Shown here: positions 33,093-40,789 of the stretch, one piece after another
Position numbering within the stretch: the stretch's first letter is position 1
Layout of the letters: each line of letters opens with the position of its first letter
From: CAJMGO01 sp900557305
GTDB taxonomy: Bacteria > Bacillota_I > Bacilli_A > RF39 > UBA660
Direction of reading: 5' to 3'
DNA: 64,000 nucleotides
Assembly: GCA_905212975.1 (NCBI GenBank)
Contig: CAJMGO010000007.1
Location: 6,258 to 70,257, forward strand
Position numbers and translations under genes: made by a program
Notes under the pieces: model-generated
Told to the model about the DNA's origin: nothing
The model's input: only the letters and a program-made list of their open reading frames with translations
Database searches by the model: none

Positions 33093-34853
33093 ATGATACT
33101 TGAAAAACTATTACTTGTACCACATAAACCTGGATGTTATCAAATGAAAAATAAAGATGGAGTTATTATATATGTTGGTAAGGCAAAAGATTTAAGAAAT
33201 AGACTTAATTCATATTTTCATCAATCACATACTGGTAAAACTCAAAAGTTGGTTAGTGAAATAGCTGATTTTGAATATATAGTTGTAGGCAGTGAATCAG
33301 AAAGTTTAATACTTGAAATTAATTTAATAAAAAAATATGATCCTAAATATAATATATTACTTCGTGATGATAAAAGTTATCCTTATATTGAACTTACTAA
33401 TGAACGTGTACCAAGACTTACAATAGTAAGAGATTTAAATAGAAAAAGAAATAAAAATTATTTATATGGACCTTATCCAAATGTTAAGGCTGCTCGTGAT
33501 ACAGTTAATCTTCTAAATAGATTATATCCTCTTCGTAAATGTAGAACTTATAGTAAGAAACCCTGCCTTTATTATCACATAGGACAGTGTCTAGGATATT
33601 GTACTAATAATGTAAACACTGAATTAATTAATTCTATGAAGAATGATATTATTAAATTTTTAAAGGGTGATGATAGTGTTGTAACAAAAAAATTAAAAGA
33701 TGAAATGAAAAGAGAAGCTGATAATTTGAATTTTGAGGCAGCACTTGAATTAAAAGAATTAATAAATAATATAGAGGTTACTCTTACTCATCAAAAAGTA
33801 GAAATAAATGATTATGTAGATAGAGATATATTTGGATATTATGTTGATAGGGGTTATTTATCTATACAAGTATTTTTTATACGTGGTGGGAAGATAAAGG
33901 AAAGACATAGTAAAATTATGCCTTTGATAGATGAAATAGATGAACAGTTAACAGATTATATAGCTAAGTTTTATAATAATTTTTTAATACCTAAAGAAGT
34001 TCTTGTACCACAAATTATTAATGTATCTTTACTTGAAGAATATTTAAATACTAGTGTTAAGATACCTGTTAAAGGAGTAAAAAAACAATTATTAGATATG
34101 GCATGTGATAATTCTAAAATAGCTCTTGATAATGAATTTGAACTTATTAAAAGGGATGAGTTTAGAACAATAGAAGCAAATGAAGAACTTAAAAATATTT
34201 TAAATATGGATAAGCTTGATAAAATAGAAATATTTGATAATGCCCATCTTTTTGGTACATTTAATGTATCTGGTATGGTAGTTTATGAAAATGGTAAACC
34301 AAATAAGAATGAATATAGAAAATTTAAAATAACTAATGATGTTAATGATGATTATGGAACAATGCGAGAAGTAATATATAGAAGGTATTTTAGAGTATTA
34401 AAAGATGATTTAGTACGCCCTGATTTAATTATTGTAGATGGCGGTATAGGACAAATTAATGCTGCAAAAGAAATAATAGATTCTCTTCATATGAATATAA
34501 AGATAGTAGGTCTTAAAAAAGATGATAGACATACTACAGAAAGTTTAATTGATACTGATTTAAGAGAAATAAAAATAGATAAAACTAGTAATGTATTTTA
34601 TTTGCTTGAGAGAATGCAAGAAGAGGTACATAATTTTACTATAAATTATCATAAACAAATAAGAAGTAAGGGTGCTTTGGCTAGTGTACTTGATAGTATT
34701 TCTGGAATAGGTGAGGTAAGAAAAAAGGAATTACTTAAAAAGTATAAAAATGTTAAAACTTTAAAAGAAGTAAGTATTCAAGAATTAAATGAAATACTTC
34801 CAATTAAGGTTGCTGAAGAATTACATACATTTTTAGAAAACTATGAAATATAG
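33093..34853 (+). CDS. uvrC: excinuclease ABC subunit C
   Basis: 586 residues from ATG 33093 (GAGGTGAT upstream; the in-frame GTG 33084 is part of that site). GIY-YIG nuclease at the N-terminus (PGCYQMKN, IIYVGKAKDLRNRL), a UVR motif near residue 210, the RNase H-like nuclease with IIVDGGIGQINAA, and C-terminal helix-hairpin-helix (SISGIGEVRKKELL). It makes both incisions in nucleotide excision repair. uvrA and uvrB are not in the window. Confidence 0.96.
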   Translation: MILEKLLLVPHKPGCYQMKNKDGVIIYVGKAKDLRNRLNSYFHQSHTGKTQKLVSEIADFEYIVVGSESESLILEINLIKKYDPKYNILLRDDKSYPYIELTNERVPRLTIVRDLNRKRNKNYLYGPYPNVKAARDTVNLLNRLYPLRKCRTYSKKPCLYYHIGQCLGYCTNNVNTELINSMKNDIIKFLKGDDSVVTKKLKDEMKREADNLNFEAALELKELINNIEVTLTHQKVEINDYVDRDIFGYYVDRGYLSIQVFFIRGGKIKERHSKIMPLIDEIDEQLTDYIAKFYNNFLIPKEVLVPQIINVSLLEEYLNTSVKIPVKGVKKQLLDMACDNSKIALDNEFELIKRDEFRTIEANEELKNILNMDKLDKIEIFDNAHLFGTFNVSGMVVYENGKPNKNEYRKFKITNDVNDDYGTMREVIYRRYFRVLKDDLVRPDLIIVDGGIGQINAAKEIIDSLHMNIKIVGLKKDDRHTTESLIDTDLREIKIDKTSNVFYLLERMQEEVHNFTINYHKQIRSKGALASVLDSISGIGEVRKKELLKKYKNVKTLKEVSIQELNEILPIKVAEELHTFLENYEI

Positions 34854-34880
34854 TTTTTTTTTAAATTTATTAATAAAACA

Positions 34881-34909
34881 TTGTATAAAATAATAAAATT
34901 TGGTATACT
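34881..34909 (+). promoter_or_regulatory. promoter of rpsB-tsf
   Basis: TTGTAT, 17 bp, TATACT. It is followed by a leader of about 105 nt that contains TTATGCC...GGTGGTAATAA pairing, a candidate S2-type autoregulatory leader (not verified). Confidence 0.6.
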
Positions 34910-35020
34910 AATCATGGCTTTTTCAAATACACACATTATTGATTTTTATGCCTAGTGCCTAAATGGTGGTAATAAAAAGAAGATATAATGGAGGAAAATA
35001 ACAAAAGGAGGAATGAAAAT

Positions 35021-36052
35021 ATGGCAGTAGTGTCAATGAGTTATTTATTAGAAACTGGTGTTCACTTTGGTCATCAAACTAAAAGATGGAACCCAAAAAT
35101 GAAAGAGTATATTTTTACATCAAGAGATGATATTTATATTATCGATTTACAAAAAACAGCTAAAAAAATAGAGGAAGCATATGCAGCTTTAAATAAAATT
35201 GCAGCTGATGGTGGTAAAGTTTTATTTGTAGGTACAAGAAAACAAGCACAAGAAGCAATTGTTGAAGAAGCTAAAAGAAGTGATTCTTACTATGTAGCTG
35301 AAAGATGGTTAGGTGGAACTTTAACAAACTTCAAAACTATCAGAAGAAGAATTAAAAGATTAGAAGATATCGAAAAAATGGAAAAAGATGGAACTTTCGA
35401 TTTACTTCCAAAGAAAGAAGTAATTGGTATTAAGAAAGAATACGAAAAATTAAACAAAGTTTTATGTGGTATTCGTGAAATGACTAAATTACCTCAAGCT
35501 TTATATATAGTAGATCCTTCTAAAGAAGAAATTGCTATAAGAGAAGCTAGAAAATTAAATATTCCAGTATTTGGTATTGTAGATACAAATTGTGATCCAG
35601 ATATGGTAGATTATGTAATTCCTGGAAATGATGATGCAATTCGTGCAGTTAAATTAATTACAGGTGTTATGGCTAATGCTATTGTTGAAGCAAATGGTGG
35701 TAAAGTTGTTGATTATGTAAAAGAAGACGACAAAAATGGTGCTGAAATAATGGAAAAAGCATTAGAAACAGTAAAAAGAAAAGAAGATAGAAATAAACCA
35801 AGATTTGAAAAGAAACCATTTAACAAAGATAATAAAAGAGAATTTAAAAAAGAATTCAAAAAAGAAGAAAAAGTAGAAAAAGAAACTAAAAAAGTTGAAA
35901 AAGTAGAAAAAGTTGAAAAAGTTGAAAAAAAAGAAGAAGCCAAAGATTTAACTAAATTAACTGTAGCTGAATTAAGAGATTTAGCTAAGAGTAAAGAAGT
36001 TAAAGGATACTCAACAATGAAAAAAGCTGAATTATTAGATGCTTTAAAATAA
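35021..36052 (+). CDS. rpsB: 30S ribosomal protein S2 with KE-rich linker and SAP-like C-terminal domain
   Basis: 343 residues, about 100 more than normal S2. Residues 1 to about 235 are a complete S2 (LLETGVHFGHQTKRWNPKM, TRKQAQEAI, RWLGGTLTNFKTI, YIVDPSKEEIAI, IPVFGIVDTNCDPD). Then comes a Lys/Glu-rich linker with four tandem VEK units and a final domain of about 35 residues (DLTKLTVAELRDLAKSKEVK..., STMKKAELLDAL) that has the SAP/Rho-N pattern of two helices. ATG 35021 is preceded by AAAGGAGG; the in-frame ATG 34988 is upstream of that site. Cotranscribed with tsf. Confidence 0.95.
   Translation: MAVVSMSYLLETGVHFGHQTKRWNPKMKEYIFTSRDDIYIIDLQKTAKKIEEAYAALNKIAADGGKVLFVGTRKQAQEAIVEEAKRSDSYYVAERWLGGTLTNFKTIRRRIKRLEDIEKMEKDGTFDLLPKKEVIGIKKEYEKLNKVLCGIREMTKLPQALYIVDPSKEEIAIREARKLNIPVFGIVDTNCDPDMVDYVIPGNDDAIRAVKLITGVMANAIVEANGGKVVDYVKEDDKNGAEIMEKALETVKRKEDRNKPRFEKKPFNKDNKREFKKEFKKEEKVEKETKKVEKVEKVEKVEKKEEAKDLTKLTVAELRDLAKSKEVKGYSTMKKAELLDALK
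35894..35929 (+). repeat. 9-bp tandem repeat in rpsB
   Basis: Four units of GTTGAAAAA (one with GTAGAAAAA) encode (VEK)4 in the S2 linker. Confidence 0.85.
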
Positions 36053-36074
36053 AATCCAAAATAAGGAGAAATTT

Positions 36075-36950
36075 ATGATAAGTGCAAGTTTAGTAAAAGA
36101 CTTAAGAGAAAAAACAGGAGCAGGAATGCTTGATTGTAAGAAAGCTTTAGAAGCAACTGAAGGAAATATTGAAAAAGCAATCGATTGGTTACGTGAAAAA
36201 GGTATTTCTAAGGCTGCTAAAAAAGCTGACAGAATTGCTGCAGAAGGATTAAGCTCAATTTTAATTAAAGGTGATAAAGCTGTTGTGTTAGAAGTTAATT
36301 CTGAAACAGACTTTGTTGCTAAAAATGAAGAATTTAAAGAATTAGTTAATACTATAGCAAGTACAATTATTGATTCAAATTTAACAGATGAAGTAGAAGA
36401 AGCTTTAAAACTTCAAACTTCTGGATGTACAATTGAAGAATTAATAATAGAAAAAACTGCTAAAATTGGTGAAAAACTTTCTTTAAGAAGATTTGTTAAA
36501 ATTGAAAAAACTCCATCTGAATCTTTTGGAGAATATATCCATATGGGAGGAAAAATAGCTGTTCTTACAGTTTTAGATAATGCTTCAAGTGAAGTTGCTA
36601 AAGATGTAGCAATGCATGCTGCAGCAATGAGACCTCAATATGTAAGAAGAGAAAATGTTCCAGCAGATGTAGTTGAAAGAGAAAGAGAAGTTTTAAAAGA
36701 ACAGGCTATGAATGAAGGAAAAACTGCTGAAATAGCTGAAAAAATGGTTGAAGGTAGAGTTCAAAAGTTCTATAAGGAAATTTGCTTAGAAGAACAACCA
36801 TTTGTTAAAGATTCTGATGTTTCTGTTGGAAAATTCGTTTCAAACAATGGAGGAACAATTGTTAATATGATTCGTTTTGAAGTTGGAGAAGGAATTGAAA
36901 AGAAAGAAGAAAATTTTGCTGAAGAAGTAGCAAAACAAATTAATCAATAA
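36075..36950 (+). CDS. tsf: elongation factor Ts
   Basis: 291 residues. Start MISASLVKDLREKTGAGMLDCKKAL is the family N-terminus; the conserved SETDFVAKNEEF and IHMGGKIAVL motifs are present. It recycles EF-Tu-GDP. AAGGAG precedes ATG 36075. Pairs with rpsB as in most bacteria; closed by a terminator. Confidence 0.97.
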   Translation: MISASLVKDLREKTGAGMLDCKKALEATEGNIEKAIDWLREKGISKAAKKADRIAAEGLSSILIKGDKAVVLEVNSETDFVAKNEEFKELVNTIASTIIDSNLTDEVEEALKLQTSGCTIEELIIEKTAKIGEKLSLRRFVKIEKTPSESFGEYIHMGGKIAVLTVLDNASSEVAKDVAMHAAAMRPQYVRRENVPADVVEREREVLKEQAMNEGKTAEIAEKMVEGRVQKFYKEICLEEQPFVKDSDVSVGKFVSNNGGTIVNMIRFEVGEGIEKKEENFAEEVAKQINQ

Positions 36951-36980
36951 AATAGGTATAAAAAATACCTATTTTTTTTT
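36949..36980 (+). terminator. terminator of rpsB-tsf
   Basis: AAATAGGTAT/ATACCTATTT stem, A-rich loop, nine Ts. Confidence 0.8.
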
Positions 36981-36986
36981 AATGTA

Positions 36987-36995
36987 TGATATAAT
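36987..36995 (+). promoter_or_regulatory. extended -10 promoter of the RDD gene
   Basis: TGATATAAT, an extended -10 directly after the tsf terminator; no clear -35. Confidence 0.5.
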
Positions 36996-37010
36996 TAAAA
37001 TGGTGATAAT

Positions 37011-37601
37011 ATGAAATTAAAAAGAATAATTGCTTATATAATTGATTCTATATTTGTGAGTTTGATAACATCTATGATAGCTTTAATTAGCTTTTTAAAT
37101 CCAACTATAAATGAATATAACAAAACTTATAAAGAATACCAACAATTTAATCAAGATATTGTAGCAACTGAAAGTAAAATTGATACAGATAAATTAATAA
37201 ATGAGTCAACAGAATATTATTATAAACTTCAAAAATATTCTTTATCTACAAATATAATTGAAATATTTTGTTTAGTAGGATATTTTGTTATATTTGTTTC
37301 ATCAAATAATGGTCAATCTCTTGGCAAAAAAATAATGAAAATTAGAATAGCTCCTAATAAAGGAAATGTAAAATGGTATAACTATTTAGTTAGAATGATA
37401 ATTTTAAATGGTACATGGATTACAATTTTATCTTGTATTATGTTATTTATGTTACCACATAAAGCATTTTATATTACATCTATGGTTATGACTTATATAG
37501 GTTATGTAATAATATTAACTGATTTATTATTTATGTTATTTAGAAAAGATGAAAGAAGTTTACATGATATAGCTTCTAATACAAAAGTAATAGAAGCATA
37601 A
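37011..37601 (+). CDS. RDD family membrane protein
   Basis: 196 residues. The RDD pattern is visible: basic start MKLKRIIAYIIDSIFVSL with Arg and Asp in the first helix, a second helix at about 82-98, GQSLGKKIMKIRI at the membrane border, and two more helices. An insertion of about 35 charged residues follows the first helix. RDD proteins are poorly characterised; some are linked to ion transport. GGTGATAAT precedes ATG 37011. Monocistronic. Confidence 0.85.
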   Translation: MKLKRIIAYIIDSIFVSLITSMIALISFLNPTINEYNKTYKEYQQFNQDIVATESKIDTDKLINESTEYYYKLQKYSLSTNIIEIFCLVGYFVIFVSSNNGQSLGKKIMKIRIAPNKGNVKWYNYLVRMIILNGTWITILSCIMLFMLPHKAFYITSMVMTYIGYVIILTDLLFMLFRKDERSLHDIASNTKVIEA

Positions 37602-37611
37602 AGATATAAAT

Positions 37612-37646
37612 TACCTAATTCAATAAAGAGTTAGGTATTTTTTTTA
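37612..37646 (+). terminator. terminator of the RDD gene
   Basis: TACCTAATTC/GAGTTAGGTA (one G-U pair) with a run of Ts. Confidence 0.8.
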
Positions 37647-37694
37647 TAAAAATAAAAAATTATTTTTTTTCATTTCTTTGCAGGAGTTTTAAAT

Positions 37695-37707
37695 ATACAT
37701 CTTGTAT
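37695..37707 (+). promoter_or_regulatory. short dyad before the bacteriocin operon
   Basis: ATACA-TCT-TGTAT lies 26 bases before the exporter start, in a region with no clear sigma-A promoter. Possible operator; low certainty. Confidence 0.25.
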
Positions 37708-37733
37708 GTTTTAAGTAGGAGGTGAGAAAACGT

Positions 37734-39806
37734 ATGAAATTTCCAATTACAAGACAAGAAGGATTTAAAGATTGTGGAGCAGCCTGTCTTTCAATGATAA
37801 TAAAATACTATAAAGGATATGCTTCAATGGAATACTTAAGAGAAATAACACATACAACTAAATCTGGTACAAATGCTTATCATTTAATAGGAGGAGCGAG
37901 TGATATTGGATTTGATGCTAAAGGATTTAAGGTTGATATGGAAAATATTGATTCATTAGTTTTCCCTTGTATAGCGCATGTGACACTTGATAAAAAATAT
38001 AATCATTTTGTTGTTATTTATGGTGTTTCTAAGAATTATATAAAGATTGCTGATCCAGCAAATGGTTTAAAAAATTTAAAAAGAGAAGATTTTAAAAAGA
38101 TATTTAATAATGTAATTATAATACTTCATCCCTTAAAAAATATGCCAATTCAAAATAAGACTCAATCTTTTTTAGAATTTTCTTTTAGTATAGTAAAAAA
38201 ATATAAGAAATTATTTACATGTATTATTTTATTTTCATTGTTTATTACAACTCTTTCAATAGTAACTAGTTTTTATTTTAAAAATATATATGAGGCAACT
38301 TTATCATCAAAAACTAGTATAATATTGATATTTATCCTATTTTTTATTGTTTATTTATATAAAGTATTTACTGAATATTTTAGAAATAAACTTGTTATAG
38401 ATTTAAACCAAAAGATAAATCTTAACTTGACTCAAAGTGTTTTTCAAGATGTTTTGTCACTTCCGTATAATTATTTTAAAAGTAGAACTACAGGAGAAGT
38501 AATCTCTAGAATTAATGATTTAAATAGTATTAAAGATTTTATTGGTCAATTTTTTGTTACAATTTTTGTTGATATTGTTTTAACTTTATTAGTTTCGTTA
38601 ACTCTTTATTTTGTCTGTAAGCCTTTATTTTTATTTTCTATTTTGATTATAGTTATATATGTTTTAGCATCTTTAATATTTTTAAAACTATATGAAAAAA
38701 ATATTGAGAAGATTCAAAGACAAAGAGCTGATATAAATTCTTTTATGACTGAAAGTATTTCTGCATTTGAGACTATAAAAGGATTAAACTTAAAAGAAAA
38801 AATAACTAAAAAATTTAATAGAAAATACGTATTACATATAAAACAATTATTTAAGTTTAATACGATATATAATTTGGAATATTTTTTTAAAGAATTTATA
38901 AGTCAACTTGGTGTAGCTATTATGATTTTAATAGGATGTATTCTTTTATATGAAAATAAAATAACAGTAGGTGAATTGTTAGCTTTTAATGCATTGTTTT
39001 CTTATTTACTTGAACCAATTAAAAATATTATAAATACATCATCAAGCTATAAAGAAGCAAAAAGCGCTATAAAAAGAGTACAAGAATTACATATGGATAT
39101 AAAAGATGAAGGTGTTAATGTTGCTAAAATAAAGTCTATAGAATTTAAAAGTACTAATTATTCTTATGATAATGATTTAAGTTTATTAAAAGATATAAAT
39201 TTAAGAATTGATGAACGAGAAAAAATAGTTATTATGGGAGAAAGTGGTAGTGGCAAAAGTACTATGCTTAAATTAATAAAGAAATATTATCAAGCAAAAG
39301 ATAATTCTATTTATATAAATGATATTAATTTAAACTCTATTACTAAAAGTTCTATTGATTCTAAAATAGTATATATTTCTCAAAATGAAATGCTTTTTAC
39401 TGATACTTTAATTAATAATATTAAATTAGAACGAAATATAAAAGATAATAACTTAATAGAAATTTGTAAATTATGTCTAGTAGATAGTATTTATAAAAAT
39501 AATAATTTAGGTATTAATATGCTTATAGAAGAAAATGGTTTTAATTTATCAGGGGGAGAAAGGCAAAGAATAATTTTAGCTAGAAGTTTAGTAAATTATT
39601 TTGATGTTTTAATTATTGATGAGGGATTAAATCAAACTGATATAAGTACAGAAAGAAAAATACTTAAAAATCTTATTAATAAATATAAAGATAAAATTAT
39701 TATTTATGTAACTCATAGAAAAAATAATATAGATTTATTTAATAGATTTATAAATATTGAAAAAGGAGAAATAAAAATAGATGAAACCAGAAATAGATTT
39801 ATTTGA
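37734..39806 (+). CDS. peptidase-containing ABC exporter for double-glycine peptides (C39 + ABC)
   Basis: 690 residues from ATG 37734 (TAGGAGGTGAG upstream; the in-frame GTG 37722 is part of that site). Residues 1-130 are a C39 cysteine protease with C14 (KDCGAACLS), H91 (YNHFVV) and D107 (ADPANG). A six-helix membrane domain spans about 150-425. The ATPase has Walker A GESGSGKST (502-510), signature LSGGE (605-609), Walker B IIDE (D629, E630) and H661. It would cut leaders after Gly-Gly and export the cargo. The two GG-leader peptides at 40236 and 40387 are the obvious substrates. Confidence 0.92.
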   Translation: MKFPITRQEGFKDCGAACLSMIIKYYKGYASMEYLREITHTTKSGTNAYHLIGGASDIGFDAKGFKVDMENIDSLVFPCIAHVTLDKKYNHFVVIYGVSKNYIKIADPANGLKNLKREDFKKIFNNVIIILHPLKNMPIQNKTQSFLEFSFSIVKKYKKLFTCIILFSLFITTLSIVTSFYFKNIYEATLSSKTSIILIFILFFIVYLYKVFTEYFRNKLVIDLNQKINLNLTQSVFQDVLSLPYNYFKSRTTGEVISRINDLNSIKDFIGQFFVTIFVDIVLTLLVSLTLYFVCKPLFLFSILIIVIYVLASLIFLKLYEKNIEKIQRQRADINSFMTESISAFETIKGLNLKEKITKKFNRKYVLHIKQLFKFNTIYNLEYFFKEFISQLGVAIMILIGCILLYENKITVGELLAFNALFSYLLEPIKNIINTSSSYKEAKSAIKRVQELHMDIKDEGVNVAKIKSIEFKSTNYSYDNDLSLLKDINLRIDEREKIVIMGESGSGKSTMLKLIKKYYQAKDNSIYINDINLNSITKSSIDSKIVYISQNEMLFTDTLINNIKLERNIKDNNLIEICKLCLVDSIYKNNNLGINMLIEENGFNLSGGERQRIILARSLVNYFDVLIIDEGLNQTDISTERKILKNLINKYKDKIIIYVTHRKNNIDLFNRFINIEKGEIKIDETRNRFI

Positions 39807-40239
39807 TGAATTTTATATGAATGAAATAATAATAAACCGTAAGGTACCTAAAAATACTTTAATTTATATAATAATTTTAATTTTATCTATTTGTCTTTTA
39901 TTTACTGTATCTTTATTTAAATATCCTAAGTATATGACATATCAGGGATATGTTGAAGAAAGAGGTGATTTGATTGTTATTAAGACTTATGTTAAGAGTG
40001 ATGAGAATGTTTTTCATGATATAAAATATTTAATATATAATAATGAAAAAATAAAAATAGAAGATATTAATTATGGACAAGATATTATTTATGAAAATAG
40101 TAATGAATATAAAGAGGTTAATATAAAAATAGGAAGAAAAGTAAGAGATGAAACTTATATTCAATTTAAATTATTTAAAGAAAATACTACTTTATTAAAA
40201 GAATTATACAATAGAATAAGAAAGGATTTGGTTATATGA
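39781..40239 (+). CDS. short membrane-anchored export accessory protein
   Basis: 152 residues. Its ATG lies inside the last 26 bases of the exporter gene, so the two are translationally coupled. Cytoplasmic N-terminus of about 25 residues, one membrane helix (about 26-47), and an external beta-rich domain of about 100 residues. Position and topology match the HlyD-like accessory factors of bacteriocin exporters, but the long coiled coil and lipoyl halves are missing; it is about one third of normal length. The stop overlaps the first precursor start (ATGA). The role in export is inferred from context. Confidence 0.65.
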   Translation: MKPEIDLFDEFYMNEIIINRKVPKNTLIYIIILILSICLLFTVSLFKYPKYMTYQGYVEERGDLIVIKTYVKSDENVFHDIKYLIYNNEKIKIEDINYGQDIIYENSNEYKEVNIKIGRKVRDETYIQFKLFKENTTLLKELYNRIRKDLVI

Positions 40240-40376
40240 AACAATTACAAAATGATGATTTGAAAAAAGTAAATGGAGGGGCTTTTAATTGGGCTATTGC
40301 AACAGCAGTTATTGCTGGAGTTACATTTATTATAGGTGTAATAGATGGTTACACTAGAAAGTTAGCATGTCATTAG
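40236..40376 (+). CDS. double-glycine bacteriocin precursor, peptide A
   Basis: 46 residues. The leader MKQLQNDDLKKVNGG is a typical double-glycine leader; cleavage after GG would release 31 residues starting AFNWAIATAV. The mature peptide is hydrophobic with a GVIDG (GxxxG) motif and ends basic with one Cys (TRKLACH). The start overlaps the stop of the accessory gene. Leader, GxxxG core and the presence of a second such peptide next door fit a class IIb two-peptide bacteriocin. Activity is not proven. Confidence 0.82.
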   Translation: MKQLQNDDLKKVNGGAFNWAIATAVIAGVTFIIGVIDGYTRKLACH

Positions 40377-40386
40377 GAGGTAAAAT

Positions 40387-40545
40387 ATGAAGCAATTAAA
40401 AAAAGAAGAATTAAAAGAAATAAATGGAGGAGCATTTACTGCATCACTTTTAAATGCTATTTCAAGAGCTGGAAGTCTTATACTTGAACTTGGTAGAAGT
40501 GTAGGCTCTTCGATAAGAAGATTCATGACTAATTCGTTATGTTAA
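40387..40545 (+). CDS. double-glycine bacteriocin precursor, peptide B
   Basis: 52 residues. AGGAGGTAAAAT precedes ATG 40387. The leader MKQLKKEELKEINGG is closely similar to that of peptide A. The predicted mature part has 37 residues, starts AFTASLLNAI, contains GRSVG (GxxxG), an amphipathic helix pattern and a basic end (SIRRFMTNSLC) with one Cys. Both mature peptides begin Ala-Phe and have a single Cys near the C-terminus. Its last codons overlap the next small gene. Confidence 0.82.
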   Translation: MKQLKKEELKEINGGAFTASLLNAISRAGSLILELGRSVGSSIRRFMTNSLC

Positions 40546-40700
40546 AAAAATTATATAAGTATAAAAAGATAGTTATAATTTTAGGTATAATTATTACACT
40601 TCCTTTTACTTTACCTTTAATTACAATTATATTTAAATTTATATTTGATGCAGGATTTTGTGTAGGAAAATTTGTGTTTCAATATGCATTAAAACCATAA
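40539..40700 (+). CDS. small hydrophobic protein, putative bacteriocin immunity protein
   Basis: 53 residues from ATG 40539, overlapping the end of peptide B by 7 bases. Basic N-terminus (MLKKLYKYKK), then a long hydrophobic segment (about 11-45) that may form one or two helices, with GFCVG (GxxxG). It has no leader. Its place right after two bacteriocin precursors and before the operon terminator suggests an immunity protein, though a third membrane-active peptide is possible. There is no separate strong ribosome binding site; translation is probably coupled. Confidence 0.6.
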   Translation: MLKKLYKYKKIVIILGIIITLPFTLPLITIIFKFIFDAGFCVGKFVFQYALKP

Positions 40701-40701
40701 G

Positions 40702-40724
40702 GAAGCTTGATTAAGCTTCTTTTT
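40702..40724 (+). terminator. terminator of the bacteriocin operon
   Basis: GAAGCTT-GATT-AAGCTTC followed by TTTTT. Confidence 0.75.
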
Positions 40725-40727
40725 AAG

Positions 40728-40756
40728 TAGACTAATTTTAATTTATCTGATATAAT
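40728..40756 (+). promoter_or_regulatory. promoter of the RNase J2-like gene
   Basis: TAGACT, 17 bp, TATAAT, with an extended -10 (TGATATAAT). Confidence 0.55.
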
Positions 40757-40789
40757 GTTTAAAGCAATTAATTAGAAAGGAGAAAAAAT

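Noticed and set aside
34988..35020. Upstream in-frame ATG giving an 11-residue extension of S2
   Set aside because: The strong AAAGGAGG lies after this ATG and before ATG 35021; normal S2 starts there.
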